DNA of 64,000 nt, from the NCBI RefSeq assembly GCF_900142695.1, contig NZ_FRBU01000005.1, positions 1-64,000 of the forward strand. The letters are read 5' to 3'. Position 1 is the first letter of the stretch. Each line of letters starts with the position of its first letter. The stretch comes from Flavobacterium xanthum (lineage in GTDB: Bacteria > Bacteroidota > Bacteroidia > Flavobacteriales > Flavobacteriaceae). The position numbers and the translations under genes are program-made. Positions 7,003 to 16,655 of this stretch are shown piece after piece. Under the pieces are notes generated by a model. The model was not told the origin of the DNA. It did not search any database and saw only the letters and a list, made by a program, of their open reading frames with translations.

Positions 7003-8241
7003 ATGCAAACAGACGAAATAGAAGTAATTTTAATAAAAGTTTCAGGTCAGGACAAACCAGGAGTTACTGCTGGTTTAACATCCATTTTGGCGACTTACGA
7101 TGCCATTATTCTGGATATTGGTCAAGCAGATATCCATGATACGCTTTCTTTAGGTATTTTATTTGAAATAAAAGCGGGTTCCTCTTCAGGGCCTGTTCTA
7201 AAAGATTTATTGTTTAAGGCATACGAATTGGGCGTGAAAGTGAAGTTCATACCAATTTCTATTCCCGATTACGAAATATGGGTAAAGGGGCAACGCAAAC
7301 AGCGCTATACCATCAATGTTCTAGGCGAAACCCTGACAGCAGTTCAATTGGCAGCTGTCACTAAAATATTGTCGAACCAAAATTTGAATATTGACGCAAT
7401 CAAAAGATTAACCGGCAGGGTTTCAATTTTGGAAAAAGAGGAGTTTCCGCGTTCTTGCATACAATTATCAGTTACGGGAACGATTGTAGATAAAACGTTT
7501 ATGACCGCTAGTTTTATGGAAATTTCCAGAACGTTGGATGTTGATATTTCGTTTCAGGAAGACAATATGTATCGCAGAAATCGACGTTTGGTGTGTTTTG
7601 ATATGGATTCGACTTTGATTCAAACCGAAGTAATTGATGAATTAGCCGAGTTAGCGGGTGTGGGGGAGCAAGTTCGCGCCATTACAGAAGCAGCCATGAA
7701 CGGTGAAATCGATTTTAGCGAAAGCTTCAAACAACGCATGGCTTTGCTCGAAGGTTTGAGTGAAGAGGTATTGCAAAAGGTTGCCGAAAATTTACCCATA
7801 ACTAAAGGAGCGCATCGCTTGATGAAAGCCTTGAAATATTATGGCTATAAAACTGCGATTTTATCCGGAGGTTTTACCTTTTTTGGGAAATACTTGCAAA
7901 AGGAATTAGGGATTGATTACGTTCACGCCAATGAGTTAGAAATCATTGATGGTAAATTAACGGGTAATTATTTAGGCGAAATTGTCGATGGTAAAAAGAA
8001 AGCGGAATACCTTCAAGCCATTGCCGATAAAGAAGGCATTCATATCAATCAGACCATTGCGGTGGGAGATGGCGCCAATGATTTACCGATGTTAAACTTA
8101 GCAGGTTTAGGAATTGCTTTTCATGCCAAACCTACCGTAAAAGAAAAAGCAGAAAGTTCTATTTCTAGTTTAGGATTGGATGGTGTTTTGTATTTGTTGG
8201 GCTATCATGACAGGCATATCGATATGATGGAAGAGGAGTAA
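7003..8241 (+). CDS. serB: Phosphoserine phosphatase with N-terminal ACT domains
   Basis: HAD-superfamily enzyme for the last step of serine synthesis (phosphoserine to serine). I chose the ATG at 7003 (412 residues), because the frame upstream to the TTG at 6925 adds low-complexity residues and the family pattern begins with VILIKVSGQDKPG. ACT-like regulatory repeats span about 5-185. The HAD motifs are DMDST (Asp200 nucleophile, Asp202), SGG at 288-290 and GDGAND at 355-360. No clear promoter is visible between the insert terminator and the start. Confidence 0.93.
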   Translation: MQTDEIEVILIKVSGQDKPGVTAGLTSILATYDAIILDIGQADIHDTLSLGILFEIKAGSSSGPVLKDLLFKAYELGVKVKFIPISIPDYEIWVKGQRKQRYTINVLGETLTAVQLAAVTKILSNQNLNIDAIKRLTGRVSILEKEEFPRSCIQLSVTGTIVDKTFMTASFMEISRTLDVDISFQEDNMYRRNRRLVCFDMDSTLIQTEVIDELAELAGVGEQVRAITEAAMNGEIDFSESFKQRMALLEGLSEEVLQKVAENLPITKGAHRLMKALKYYGYKTAILSGGFTFFGKYLQKELGIDYVHANELEIIDGKLTGNYLGEIVDGKKKAEYLQAIADKEGIHINQTIAVGDGANDLPMLNLAGLGIAFHAKPTVKEKAESSISSLGLDGVLYLLGYHDRHIDMMEEE

Positions 8242-8269
8242 AATACTATAATAATGATACGAATTATTG

Positions 8270-8450
8270 TCGGTAATATGCCGTTAGGCATTAAATACAG
8301 GTAAAAAACATGAAATTGAATGAATTTAGCGTGCCATAGGTACGCAATAATTAATGTTTTGTACCTACGGCACAAATAAAATTTTTAAACCTTGTCTACC
8401 AATATATAGTACCTAATGGCACAAAAAAAGATTTCCAACCCTTGTATTAA
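8270..8450. repeat. Cluster of GTACCTACGGCAC-type repeats
   Basis: Two direct units begin at 8361 (GTACCTACGGCACAAA) and 8409 (GTACCTAATGGCACAAA), each followed by an AT stretch ending in AACC(C)TTGT; the period is 48 bases. An inverted unit GTGCCATAGGTAC lies at 8331-8343 and a short palindrome ATGCCGTTAGGCAT at about 8277-8290. The cluster occupies the serB-downstream gap and contains no gene. Confidence 0.65.
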
Positions 8451-8513
8451 AATAAATAAGGTAGTCCGAAAAGTGATTTTGGATAGCTTTTTTATTTAAT
8501 GTAGGTACAGATT

Positions 8514-8696
8514 TTACTGATCGTTGCTTGTTGAAAGATCTTGAAATTCCGTAGTTTCAATTTTATTCACTTTTTCAGAATAGTATTTTATCTTAAGTTT
8601 AAGTGTTTTTCTAACTAACAAATACAAATCAATCAGAATAACTGAAATGATTAAAATAAAAAATGCTGGAATTAGAGTAATTACGTATTCTATCAT
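8514..8696 (-). CDS. Small single-span membrane protein, unknown
   Basis: 60 residues. Residues about 3-28 (EYVITLIPAFFILIISVILIDLYLLV) form one strong hydrophobic helix, followed by a short positively charged cytoplasmic tail ending TSNDQ. No family is recognised. It is read from the minus strand with 66 bases between it and the next minus-strand gene, so it may be expressed with that gene. Confidence 0.45.
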   Translation of the reverse strand: MIEYVITLIPAFFILIISVILIDLYLLVRKTLKLKIKYYSEKVNKIETTEFQDLSTSNDQ

Positions 8697-8762
8697 AATG
8701 TTTATTTTTTTGTTTGATGTGTTAAAATTATAACTATATCAAACTTATTATTCAAAATTTTT

Positions 8763-9128
8763 TTATTCTTTTTTTATTGCGATATAAAATTCTTTACCGT
8801 TGTAATTGTATTTTTGAACACGAAGATTTGTTTTTTGATTCTTAACAGAATCTAAATTTGTTAGAATTGCTTCAAAATTAAAATATTTAGCATTTATTGG
8901 TATTTCAATTTTTTGTCTTTGATATATGCCATATAAACTAGAACCAAAATAAATTTTGTTAGTATTAGTAAGCTTTGATAGTAAATCAAAATCATTCTGC
9001 ATGAATGCTTGTTTCCCTAATGCTAAATTATAAATTTCAATTGTTTCGTAATTACCAGCTGTTTGTCGTGATTTGCAATTTACACATAACAGATAAAAAA
9101 TAACTAAAGTCATAATTTTATAATTCAT
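8763..9128 (-). CDS. Small secreted or lipoprotein-like hypothetical protein
   Basis: 121 residues with a short hydrophobic N-terminus (MTLVIFYLLCVNCKS) that resembles a signal peptide; the Cys near residue 18 could be a lipidation site but the lipobox is poor. The remainder is a small soluble domain (IYNLALGKQAFMQNDF...KEFYIAIKKE) that I do not recognise. It is upstream of the small membrane protein on the same strand. Confidence 0.5.
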   Translation of the reverse strand: MNYKIMTLVIFYLLCVNCKSRQTAGNYETIEIYNLALGKQAFMQNDFDLLSKLTNTNKIYFGSSLYGIYQRQKIEIPINAKYFNFEAILTNLDSVKNQKTNLRVQKYNYNGKEFYIAIKKE

Positions 9129-9244
9129 AATTTAAATTTTATATTTTTAAAATCGAATTAAAGATCTTACTCGAAATGTGTCTAAGATTAGAAATCATTA
9201 TTTTAATTTTTTATGCTTTGTCATGATTTTTTACAAAATCTTTT

Positions 9245-10768
9245 TTATACCCTTTCAAACTGCATGTTTTTCAACTGCTCCAGATAATCCCTTTGGTTTG
9301 ATAATCTTGGAATCTTATTTTGTCCACCTAATTTATCACGATCTTTTAGCCAATCATAAAATAAATTTTTTCGAGCTACATTTATTACTAACGGATTTAA
9401 TGTCATGTTGTGGTAGCGTTTCGCTTCATAATCAGAATTGAGCGATTGAATGGCTTCGTCTAATGCTTTTTGAAATTGATTGATGTCAGCAGGATTGTTT
9501 TTAAATTCGATCATCCATTCGTGGGCGCCTTTTTCTTTGCCTTCCATAAATACGGGAGCAACGGTGTAATCAACTACTTGAGTATTTGTTAATTTACTAG
9601 CTTTAGCTATAGCCTGATCTGTATTTTCGACCATCAATTCTTCGCCAAAAACATTAATGTGGTGCTTGGTTCTTCCTGTAACCCGAATTCGGTATGGATT
9701 TAAAGAAGTAAAACGAACAGTATCGCCTATCAAATAACGCCATAAACCGGAATTGGTGGTAATGACCAAAGCATAATTTTTAAAAAGTACTACGTCAGCC
9801 AATCGAATTACTTTTTGATCCGGTGTTCCAAAAGTATCCATTGGAATAAATTCATAGAAAATGCCGTAATCCAACATTAGTAGTAAATCGCTGGAATTAT
9901 TAAGATCCTGAATGGCAAAAAAACCTTCGGAGGCATTGTATATTTCGTAATATTTAAAATCTTTATTGGGTACTATTTTTTGGTATTGTTCTCGGTACGG
10001 TTCAAAATTTACGCCACCGTGAAAGTAAACTTCTAAATTTGGCCAAAGTTCCAATAAATTTCTGTTTCCAGTTTCTTCTAGCATTCTATTCATTAAAACC
10101 AACATCCACGAAGGAACTCCGGCAAAACTGGTTACATTTTCGTTTTTGGTTTCGTTGATGATGGCCGCAATTTTAGTTTCCCATTCACTCATCAGGGAAA
10201 TTTTGCTGCTAGGCGTACTGCTAAATTCAGCCCATATAGGCATATTTTCGATTAAGATGGCTGATAAATCTCCAAAGAACGTATTGTTGTTTTCATAGAT
10301 TTGGGAGCTTCCTCCCAAACGCAAGCTTTTGCCAAGAAACAGTTCTGAATCTTCATTGTTATTTAAATACAAACATAACAAATCCTTACTGCCTTTATAA
10401 TGGCAATCTTCCAAGGCTTCGTTACTTACTGGAATAAATTTACTTTTGGCATTGGTCGTTCCGCTTGATTTGGCAAACCATTTTATAGGTGTTTCCCAAA
10501 AAACGTTTTGTTCTCCTGTACGGGTTCTTTCGATCACTGGCTGTAATTCTTCGTAAGTAGCAATAGGAATTCTTTCAGCGAAAGTCGCATAAGAATGTAT
10601 CGAAGCATAATCATATTCTTTACCTAAAGCAGTATTTTTAGCAGACTGAATTAAATACATAAGCAATTCCTCTTGAACTTCATTTGGATATTTCAAGAAA
10701 AGTTCGATCTGATGGATTCTTTGTTTTAGAACCCAAGAGGCAAAAGAATTGATTATGGTTAGCGGCAT
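9245..10768 (-). CDS. GH3-family (auxin-responsive-promoter-type) acyl-adenylating enzyme
   Basis: 507 residues. GH3 proteins belong to the ANL adenylating superfamily; plant members join amino acids to acyl hormones, while the substrate of bacterial members is mostly unknown. The ATP-binding P-loop analogue SSGTTNAKSKFIPVS is at 101-115, and a GLWRYLIGDTVRFT block near 360 matches the GH3/ANL core (Y-x-x-G-D). There is no signal peptide, so it is cytoplasmic. It is divergent from the gene at 10905. The gap holds two copies of GATTTTAGATT. Confidence 0.88.
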   Translation of the reverse strand: MPLTIINSFASWVLKQRIHQIELFLKYPNEVQEELLMYLIQSAKNTALGKEYDYASIHSYATFAERIPIATYEELQPVIERTRTGEQNVFWETPIKWFAKSSGTTNAKSKFIPVSNEALEDCHYKGSKDLLCLYLNNNEDSELFLGKSLRLGGSSQIYENNNTFFGDLSAILIENMPIWAEFSSTPSSKISLMSEWETKIAAIINETKNENVTSFAGVPSWMLVLMNRMLEETGNRNLLELWPNLEVYFHGGVNFEPYREQYQKIVPNKDFKYYEIYNASEGFFAIQDLNNSSDLLLMLDYGIFYEFIPMDTFGTPDQKVIRLADVVLFKNYALVITTNSGLWRYLIGDTVRFTSLNPYRIRVTGRTKHHINVFGEELMVENTDQAIAKASKLTNTQVVDYTVAPVFMEGKEKGAHEWMIEFKNNPADINQFQKALDEAIQSLNSDYEAKRYHNMTLNPLVINVARKNLFYDWLKDRDKLGGQNKIPRLSNQRDYLEQLKNMQFERV

Positions 10769-10904
10769 AAAAAAGTATTGATTTTAGATTGTTGATTGCT
10801 GATTTTAGATTTGAATATCGATAGACAAATACTAACTTTACAATTTTACCAAAAATAACAAAATTTGTTTAACTTGGAACTTTAAACTAGAAACTTTACA
10901 AATA

Positions 10905-11699
10905 ATGACTTACGAAGGTGTACTTACCAAAATGCAAACTGAATTTGGAAACCCAATTCAATATTATCTGGTTTTTGAAAATAGCTTCTTGAACGTAAAT
11001 CAACTGCTGAATAGAAACATCGAAATTAATTTTGTTGGGTATCAATGTTTGAATTGTGGAAAGAAGAAAAAAATATTTCGTCAGGGATTTTGTTATGATT
11101 GTTTTTATTCCAGCCCGGCTGTGGGAGATTGGATTATGAAACCGGAATTAAGTACGGCGCATCTAGGGATTCAAGATCGAGATTTAGTTTATGAAGAAAA
11201 AGTGCAACTGCAACCGCATATTGTGTATCTGGCTTTGTCCAGCGAAGTCAAAGTAGGGGTGACTCGAAAAACTCAAATGCCAACCCGCTGGATTGATCAA
11301 GGCGCAACTCAAGCCATTTCGATTGTGGAAGTTCCAAACCGATACTTAGCCGGAATTACCGAGGTAGCGTTGAAAAACCATTATGCCGATAAAACCAATT
11401 GGAGAAAAATGCTAACAAACAATGTGGAGCAAATTGACTTAGTTGCGGAACGATTGAAAGTCGAAAATTTAATCCCAACCGAAGTTCAGGAATACTTTTA
11501 TTCGCAGAAGAATGACTTGTACGAAATGCATTATCCCGTTCTAGAATATCCTACTAAAGTGGCAAGTTTAAGTTTAGATAAATCGCCTCACTTTCAAGGA
11601 AAATTGACCGGAATAAAAGGACAATATTTGCTTTTTGAAGATGGAACGGTTTTCAATATTCGTGGTTCCGAAGGCTATGTTGTTACCATTACAGTTTAG
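10905..11699 (+). CDS. DUF2797 protein with zinc ribbon
   Basis: 264 residues. An N-terminal zinc ribbon uses Cys48, Cys51, Cys63 and Cys66 (CLNC...GFCYDC). It is followed by a domain with VYLALSSEVKVGVTRKTQ and RWIDQGATQA, reminiscent of the GIY-YIG-like fold suggested for this family. The role is not established. No operon partner is visible: the upstream gene is divergent and the downstream gene convergent. Confidence 0.8.
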   Translation: MTYEGVLTKMQTEFGNPIQYYLVFENSFLNVNQLLNRNIEINFVGYQCLNCGKKKKIFRQGFCYDCFYSSPAVGDWIMKPELSTAHLGIQDRDLVYEEKVQLQPHIVYLALSSEVKVGVTRKTQMPTRWIDQGATQAISIVEVPNRYLAGITEVALKNHYADKTNWRKMLTNNVEQIDLVAERLKVENLIPTEVQEYFYSQKNDLYEMHYPVLEYPTKVASLSLDKSPHFQGKLTGIKGQYLLFEDGTVFNIRGSEGYVVTITV

Positions 11700-11711
11700 G
11701 GAGTTGCACTT

Positions 11712-11824
11712 GGGCGTATCCTTTTTTTTAAAATAGAAAAAATTTTAAAAAAAAGGTCAGGCTGTTCGCTGTATCTTTTATTTCGCTCTGCTACATAAAA
11801 GGATGCCGCTGCCATCCTTTACGC
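11712..11824 (-). repeat. Dispersed structured repeat, subtype 1, copy B
   Basis: Reverse-strand copy of the element at 1672-1782. Read on the minus strand it begins GCGTAAAGGATGGCAGCGGC and ends GGATACGCCC. The terminal stem is GCGTA/TACGC, a compensatory change relative to GCGTG/CACGC in the other copies. It contains a perfect 15-bp hairpin (11720-11734 with 11742-11756) and a 7-bp hairpin CTTTTAT/ATAAAAG (11775-11781 with 11795-11801). Confidence 0.8.
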
Positions 11825-11891
11825 AAAAAATCCAGTCACAATAGCATATTTATACATTACAACACTCTTGTACAAATGTATTCACAATAAA

Positions 11892-11924
11892 AAAGAGGAA
11901 TGTCACATAGTGAAATTCCTCTTT
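11892..11924 (-). terminator. Intrinsic terminator of the AsmA-like gene
   Basis: AAAGAGGAAT (11892-11901) pairs with ATTCCTCTTT (11915-11924); on the minus strand a T-run follows. It can also stop transcripts from the converging DUF2797 gene. Confidence 0.75.
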
Positions 11925-11943
11925 CTTGCTTCATAAAGTGTTT

Positions 11944-14562
11944 TTAATTGGCTTTTGTAGTGTCTACTTTTTTCTTTCTATTAAATAATCCATTTAATAA
12001 TTCAGAGGCTTTTGCTTTTACTTCTTCCTTAGTCGCTGGCACAGCAGGAGTAGCTGTTTTTATAGTGTCTCCAGGTTTCTTGTTTTTATTGATATAGTCT
12101 GTCAAAGCTGACGTTCCTTGTTTTACCAATCTGTCTTTTTGTTGGTTTACCAATTGAGTCGTCAATTTAGTTACTGCGCTATTAATATCCGTGGTGATTT
12201 TTGGATTTGTAAAATTACCTCCTAATACAGCATTTATCGGGAAGCTTTCTAATTTAGCCGCGTCAGCAGCAGATAATTTTGCAATCAGCGCATTGGCTTC
12301 TGAACCCAAATATTTAGCTGGAACATCAAATTTTAAATTGTAATTCATACTTTGGTCAAAACCATGAGTACCTCCAACTGTTGCTTTAATATCTTTATAC
12401 TTGATGTCAAATGGTTTAACATTTACTTTTCCATCTTTAAACGTAATTGCCGCTTTGATATCGTTTAAATTGATTTTACTCACATCAATGAATTTCAAGT
12501 TAGAGCCTAAAGCCGTCAATAAAGTCGAATTTTTTGAATTTACCGTCGTTGAAAGTAATTGTCCTAATAAATCTCCAGTAAGCGTTTTTAAGTCAGGAGT
12601 AAACTTCGTTGCATTTAGATTTCCGTTTAATTTGATGTTTGAGTTCAATCTACCGTTGATAATTCCTGCGATTGGTGCAATTTTCTTCAACATATCCAGC
12701 TGTGTGAAAGATTGTGCGATATCGACTTGACTTAATTTTAAATCCATATTGAAAACGGGTGTTTTTCCTTTTGTTGAAACAGCTCCATTCACGCCAATTG
12801 TTCCACCGAAAATAGATGTTTTCACATTTTCTAAAGTTACTTTTTCGTCTTTCACGATTAGTTTTCCTGATACGTCTTTCAAGGTTAAATTATCATATAA
12901 AACCGTAGTCGCTTTTGCGGTAAGCGTACAATTTAAAAACGCAGGAATCTTCATGGCATCAGGTTTTTTAGCTGTTGCTGTTCCCGTTTTCGCAGTTTCC
13001 CCGGTTGTCATGAAATCGTCAACGGCTAATTGTTTCGAATTCATATTGAAATTTCCTTTCAACTCTTGGTTTCTAAAAATAAATCCGTAGAAATTCTCCA
13101 AAATTCCGGTTACACTAATGTCGCTTTTTCCGGTAGTTGCGTTCAGTTCTTTTAAATTGACTTGGCTAGGATTAAATTGAACTACAGCAGTGCTAATGTT
13201 CATTGTTTTGCCATTTTCATCTGCATACTTGAAACCGGATAAACTCATAGTTCCCGCATTATTGATGTTTTCATACTGACTTTTTTCTACAGATTGCATG
13301 TCGAATTTTGTAGTCACATCGGCTTTTAAAATTCCGGATAAGGGCTTGTCGAGCTTTATAGGATACGCTTTCGAAAGATTGGCTAAATTGATAGTTCCTT
13401 TCAAAACAGCATCGACAATTGCATTTTGAGTAATGTTTCTAATATTGGCTTTGGCATTAAAAACATCTTGGTCAATTTTGAAAGAGAGTTTGTCTAAGTT
13501 GACATAGGTGTCATTTAGAATACCCGTTTCGTTGATGATTTTAGTGTCAATAACGATATTTTGAACTGTTTTTGGTAAGTTAGGGTATTTGAAGGAGGCG
13601 TTATTGGAAGCAATTTCAATATTAAATTTTGGTACAGTGGTATCAGAATACAAGCCTTTTGCAAAACCGATTACGGTAAAATCTCCGGTTGTTTTCACGT
13701 TGTCCAAACTCGCGGCATACGCTGCAGGAATAATTCCCAAGAAGTTTTTGAAAGAAGAAGTTGGCGTTTTAAATTTCAAATCGTATTGCTGACCCGCTTC
13801 CACCATTTGAATAAAACCATCAAATTCAAGCGGCAATTGATTGATTAACGCTTTATTTTCTTTGAAGGTATATTTACTTTTTTCTAAATCAATTCCTAAA
13901 ACGGCATCCAGAGTTAAGGCAACATTATTCATGTAATTGACTTTGTCCATGTCCAAAGTGATTTTTGCAGTGGACTTGGTAACCAAATCTAATTTTTGGG
14001 CTGCAAAATCTCCAACACCTTCATGATTGATACTGTCAATCACCATTTTGATTTTTGATTTTTCATCAAAATAACGAAACTTGAAATTTTCAACAGCATA
14101 ATTCTTAATCGTTAGTGATAATGGATCACTTGTGCCAGCCTTGGTAGTTTCTGGATTTTTTAAGGCGATATCATAATTCCCGATTCCGTCTTTGTTGAAA
14201 ATGATATTTATCAATCCATTTTTTGAAGTGATTCCGTCAATTTTTATGGCTTCCTCTTTGCCTTTGAATAATTCTTTGATAGACATTTTTAAATCTAATT
14301 CGCCCAAAGAAACTAAAGTATCGCCTTCAAAAGGCGCTTTGTTTATGATCACTAATTGTTCGAGTGAAACATTCGCATTTGGAAAACTTTTGATCAAACT
14401 TAAATCCACATCCGAAAAAGTAACTCGTGCATCCACTTTTTCATTGATTGCTTCAGTAATTTTAGCTTTTATTTGATCCTTAAAAAAGTAAGGAATTGTA
14501 AATAATGCAACTAGGAACAGGATGATAAGAGCTCCAATAATTTTTAAAATTGTCTTTAGCAT
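11944..14562 (-). CDS. AsmA-like envelope protein
   Basis: 872 residues. One N-terminal membrane helix (about 4-27, ILKIIGALIILFLVALFTIPYFF) anchors it in the inner membrane. A long beta-rich periplasmic region follows, with the AsmA N-terminal pattern (VTFSDVDLSLIKSFPNANVSLEQL) and a C-terminal AsmA-like repeat (LNGNLNATKFTPDLKTLTGDLLG). AsmA/TamB-type proteins are thought to form bridge-like grooves carrying lipids to the outer membrane. The extreme C-terminus is charged and low-complexity. A candidate -7 element (minus TATTTTTG at 14617-14624) lies upstream. Confidence 0.85.
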   Translation of the reverse strand: MLKTILKIIGALIILFLVALFTIPYFFKDQIKAKITEAINEKVDARVTFSDVDLSLIKSFPNANVSLEQLVIINKAPFEGDTLVSLGELDLKMSIKELFKGKEEAIKIDGITSKNGLINIIFNKDGIGNYDIALKNPETTKAGTSDPLSLTIKNYAVENFKFRYFDEKSKIKMVIDSINHEGVGDFAAQKLDLVTKSTAKITLDMDKVNYMNNVALTLDAVLGIDLEKSKYTFKENKALINQLPLEFDGFIQMVEAGQQYDLKFKTPTSSFKNFLGIIPAAYAASLDNVKTTGDFTVIGFAKGLYSDTTVPKFNIEIASNNASFKYPNLPKTVQNIVIDTKIINETGILNDTYVNLDKLSFKIDQDVFNAKANIRNITQNAIVDAVLKGTINLANLSKAYPIKLDKPLSGILKADVTTKFDMQSVEKSQYENINNAGTMSLSGFKYADENGKTMNISTAVVQFNPSQVNLKELNATTGKSDISVTGILENFYGFIFRNQELKGNFNMNSKQLAVDDFMTTGETAKTGTATAKKPDAMKIPAFLNCTLTAKATTVLYDNLTLKDVSGKLIVKDEKVTLENVKTSIFGGTIGVNGAVSTKGKTPVFNMDLKLSQVDIAQSFTQLDMLKKIAPIAGIINGRLNSNIKLNGNLNATKFTPDLKTLTGDLLGQLLSTTVNSKNSTLLTALGSNLKFIDVSKINLNDIKAAITFKDGKVNVKPFDIKYKDIKATVGGTHGFDQSMNYNLKFDVPAKYLGSEANALIAKLSAADAAKLESFPINAVLGGNFTNPKITTDINSAVTKLTTQLVNQQKDRLVKQGTSALTDYINKNKKPGDTIKTATPAVPATKEEVKAKASELLNGLFNRKKKVDTTKAN

Positions 14563-14700
14563 AATTTGATTTTCTTTAATTTTATTTATTCAGCAAAAAT
14601 GATACCCAAATCCCCACAAAAATAGTGGAATATAATTTAGGAGTGTATATTGAAATCACTAATAGTTTTGTGCAGCGGTCTGGTTTACATTTTAGATTTA

Positions 14701-14738
14701 AAAAAAAATCCGTTCAAATGATTATTTAAACGGATTTT
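14701..14738 (-). terminator. Intrinsic terminator of sppA
   Basis: AAAATCCGTT (14705-14714) pairs with AACGGATTTT (14729-14738), with a T-run on the minus strand. Confidence 0.75.
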
Positions 14739-14756
14739 GAACGGATATTTTAAAAA

Positions 14757-16517
14757 TTAATTAATCTTGATTTCAAACGGCATGATGGCTTGAATTCCTT
14801 TTCGTGCTTGCAGCTTTTTTATTTCCTGCATCATACGATAGTTTTCTTCTCCTATTTCTTCTTTTATGAAATCAGCTTTCGATTTTGCAAAAGGAATATT
14901 AGCTAAAAGATCATTAAAGTTTTTCTCGTATTCTGGATAATTTTGAGTGCTGTAGCTTTTCACTTTTGCCAAAGAAGCCGCTTTTGCAATTGCATCATCT
15001 AAGCCTCCAATTTTATCTACTAGTCCAATTTTCAATGCCTCTGAACCCGTCCAAACTCTACCTTGAGCGATCGCGTCCACTTGTGCAAAAGTCATTTTCC
15101 GACCTTGTGCTACGTGGGTGACAAAAGTTTTGTAGATGTGTTCTACACCTTCTAATGTAACCGCTTTGAATTTTTCGTCGATTGGTACAAAAGGACTGTA
15201 ATTAGCCGAATTTTCATGGGTTTTTACTTGTTCTGTGTAGATACCTATTTTAGTAGCCAATGGAGTGAAATTAGGGAGTATGCCAAAAACACCTATGGAG
15301 CCAGTAATGGTATTGGCTTCGGCAAAAATAGTATTCGCATTACAAGCAATATAATACCCACCTGATGCTGCATAATTCCCCATAGAAACGACTATTGGTT
15401 TTACTTTTTTGGTCAATTCAATTTCTCTCCAAATCAAATCAGAGGTCAAAGCGCTTCCGCCTGGGCTGTCAATGCGGAGTACAATTGCTTTTACATTTTT
15501 ATTTTTTCGAGCTTCTTGTAACGAACGACGCATAGAACCTTCTCCAATCACATTTACATCGCCTTCACCGCTCAAAATTTCTCCTTGGGCATAAATAATG
15601 GCAATTTGATCTGAACTGTCGAAAGTTTGTGAGGTTGTGGCGATTTTTTGAGCATAATCTACAACGGATACGGTGTTGTAGTCCTCGTCATTGGCTACTT
15701 TAAGCGCTTTTCGGATGGCATTATGGTATACATCTTCATAGGCAATAATATCAACTAATTTTTGTGCTTTTGCCATTTCTGGAGTTCTGGCAAGAAGTCC
15801 GTTAGCAATTTCATTTAATTTTGCTACTGATATGTTTCTGCTTTTTGCGATGTCAGTGGTGATGGAACTCCAAACAGAATTTAATAATGCTGTTGTTTGT
15901 TCCCTGTTGGCATCACTCATTTTATTTTCTAAAAACGGTTCCACGGCACTTTTATACTTTCCATGGCGAATAACTTCCATTTTCAATCCTGATTTTTCCT
16001 GAAAATCTTTAAAGAACATAATTTCAGAAGATAACCCCTTGAAATCCATTTCTCCAACCGGATTAATATAAATTGGGCTGGCAACGGAGTTCAAATAATA
16101 TTCTTTTTGAGAATACGAATTGGCATACGCCATTACAAATTTTCCTGATTTTTTAAAACTTTCTAACGCATCTCTCAAAGCTTTGCTTTGCGCCATGCCT
16201 AATAACGAAGCATTGTTTAGAATAGAAATACCTTTAATATCATTGTCTGTTTTTGCTTCTTCAATGGCATTGATGATATCTGTAACGCCTACTTTTTTGT
16301 TTTCTGAAAAAATAGTTACCCAAGGATCTTTGTACTTTCCGGCATAATCATTTTGTATGTTTTCCAAATTCAATTCGATAACCGAATTGTTTTTTACAGT
16401 AACACCTTCGGATTCACCACCAAAAATAGCCCCAATGAGGATGATTCCAAAAAAGGACAGCATGAAAAAAACAAAAATTCCTATAATAGTCGCTAATACA
16501 TTACCTAAAAATTTCAT
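14757..16517 (-). CDS. sppA: Signal peptide peptidase, long (67K) type
   Basis: 586-residue inner-membrane serine/lysine-dyad protease that degrades released signal peptides. An N-terminal anchor helix covers about 8-33. Two ClpP-like halves are present: the first carries the catalytic Lys (Lys189 in GKYKSAVEP), the second the nucleophile Ser385 (NYAASGGYY), with DSPGGSA at 350-356. The length matches the duplicated form. A TATATTTG -7 element (minus strand, 16607-16614) lies in the divergent region shared with folK. Confidence 0.93.
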   Translation of the reverse strand: MKFLGNVLATIIGIFVFFMLSFFGIILIGAIFGGESEGVTVKNNSVIELNLENIQNDYAGKYKDPWVTIFSENKKVGVTDIINAIEEAKTDNDIKGISILNNASLLGMAQSKALRDALESFKKSGKFVMAYANSYSQKEYYLNSVASPIYINPVGEMDFKGLSSEIMFFKDFQEKSGLKMEVIRHGKYKSAVEPFLENKMSDANREQTTALLNSVWSSITTDIAKSRNISVAKLNEIANGLLARTPEMAKAQKLVDIIAYEDVYHNAIRKALKVANDEDYNTVSVVDYAQKIATTSQTFDSSDQIAIIYAQGEILSGEGDVNVIGEGSMRRSLQEARKNKNVKAIVLRIDSPGGSALTSDLIWREIELTKKVKPIVVSMGNYAASGGYYIACNANTIFAEANTITGSIGVFGILPNFTPLATKIGIYTEQVKTHENSANYSPFVPIDEKFKAVTLEGVEHIYKTFVTHVAQGRKMTFAQVDAIAQGRVWTGSEALKIGLVDKIGGLDDAIAKAASLAKVKSYSTQNYPEYEKNFNDLLANIPFAKSKADFIKEEIGEENYRMMQEIKKLQARKGIQAIMPFEIKIN

Positions 16518-16614
16518 AATTATATTTTTTTAATTGGTCGTAAAAAAGCAGAAAATGTTACAAGCAGTCGTTTAGACCTTTCCACTTTATTTATCAATAC
16601 CTGATGCAAATATA

Positions 16615-16644
16615 TTGCTTATTCTAAAATTCTTTTAGTTAATT
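16615..16644 (+). promoter_or_regulatory. Candidate promoter for the folK-dNK fusion
   Basis: TTG at 16615-16617, 19-base spacer, then TTAATTTG at 16637-16644 (one mismatch to TAnnTTTG), 12 bases before the ATG at 16656. Confidence 0.4.
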
Positions 16645-16655
16645 TGCACCTAATT

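Noticed and set aside
12401..14476. Several plus-strand frames within the AsmA-like gene
   Set aside because: They are shadows of the 872-residue minus-strand gene and show no family motifs.
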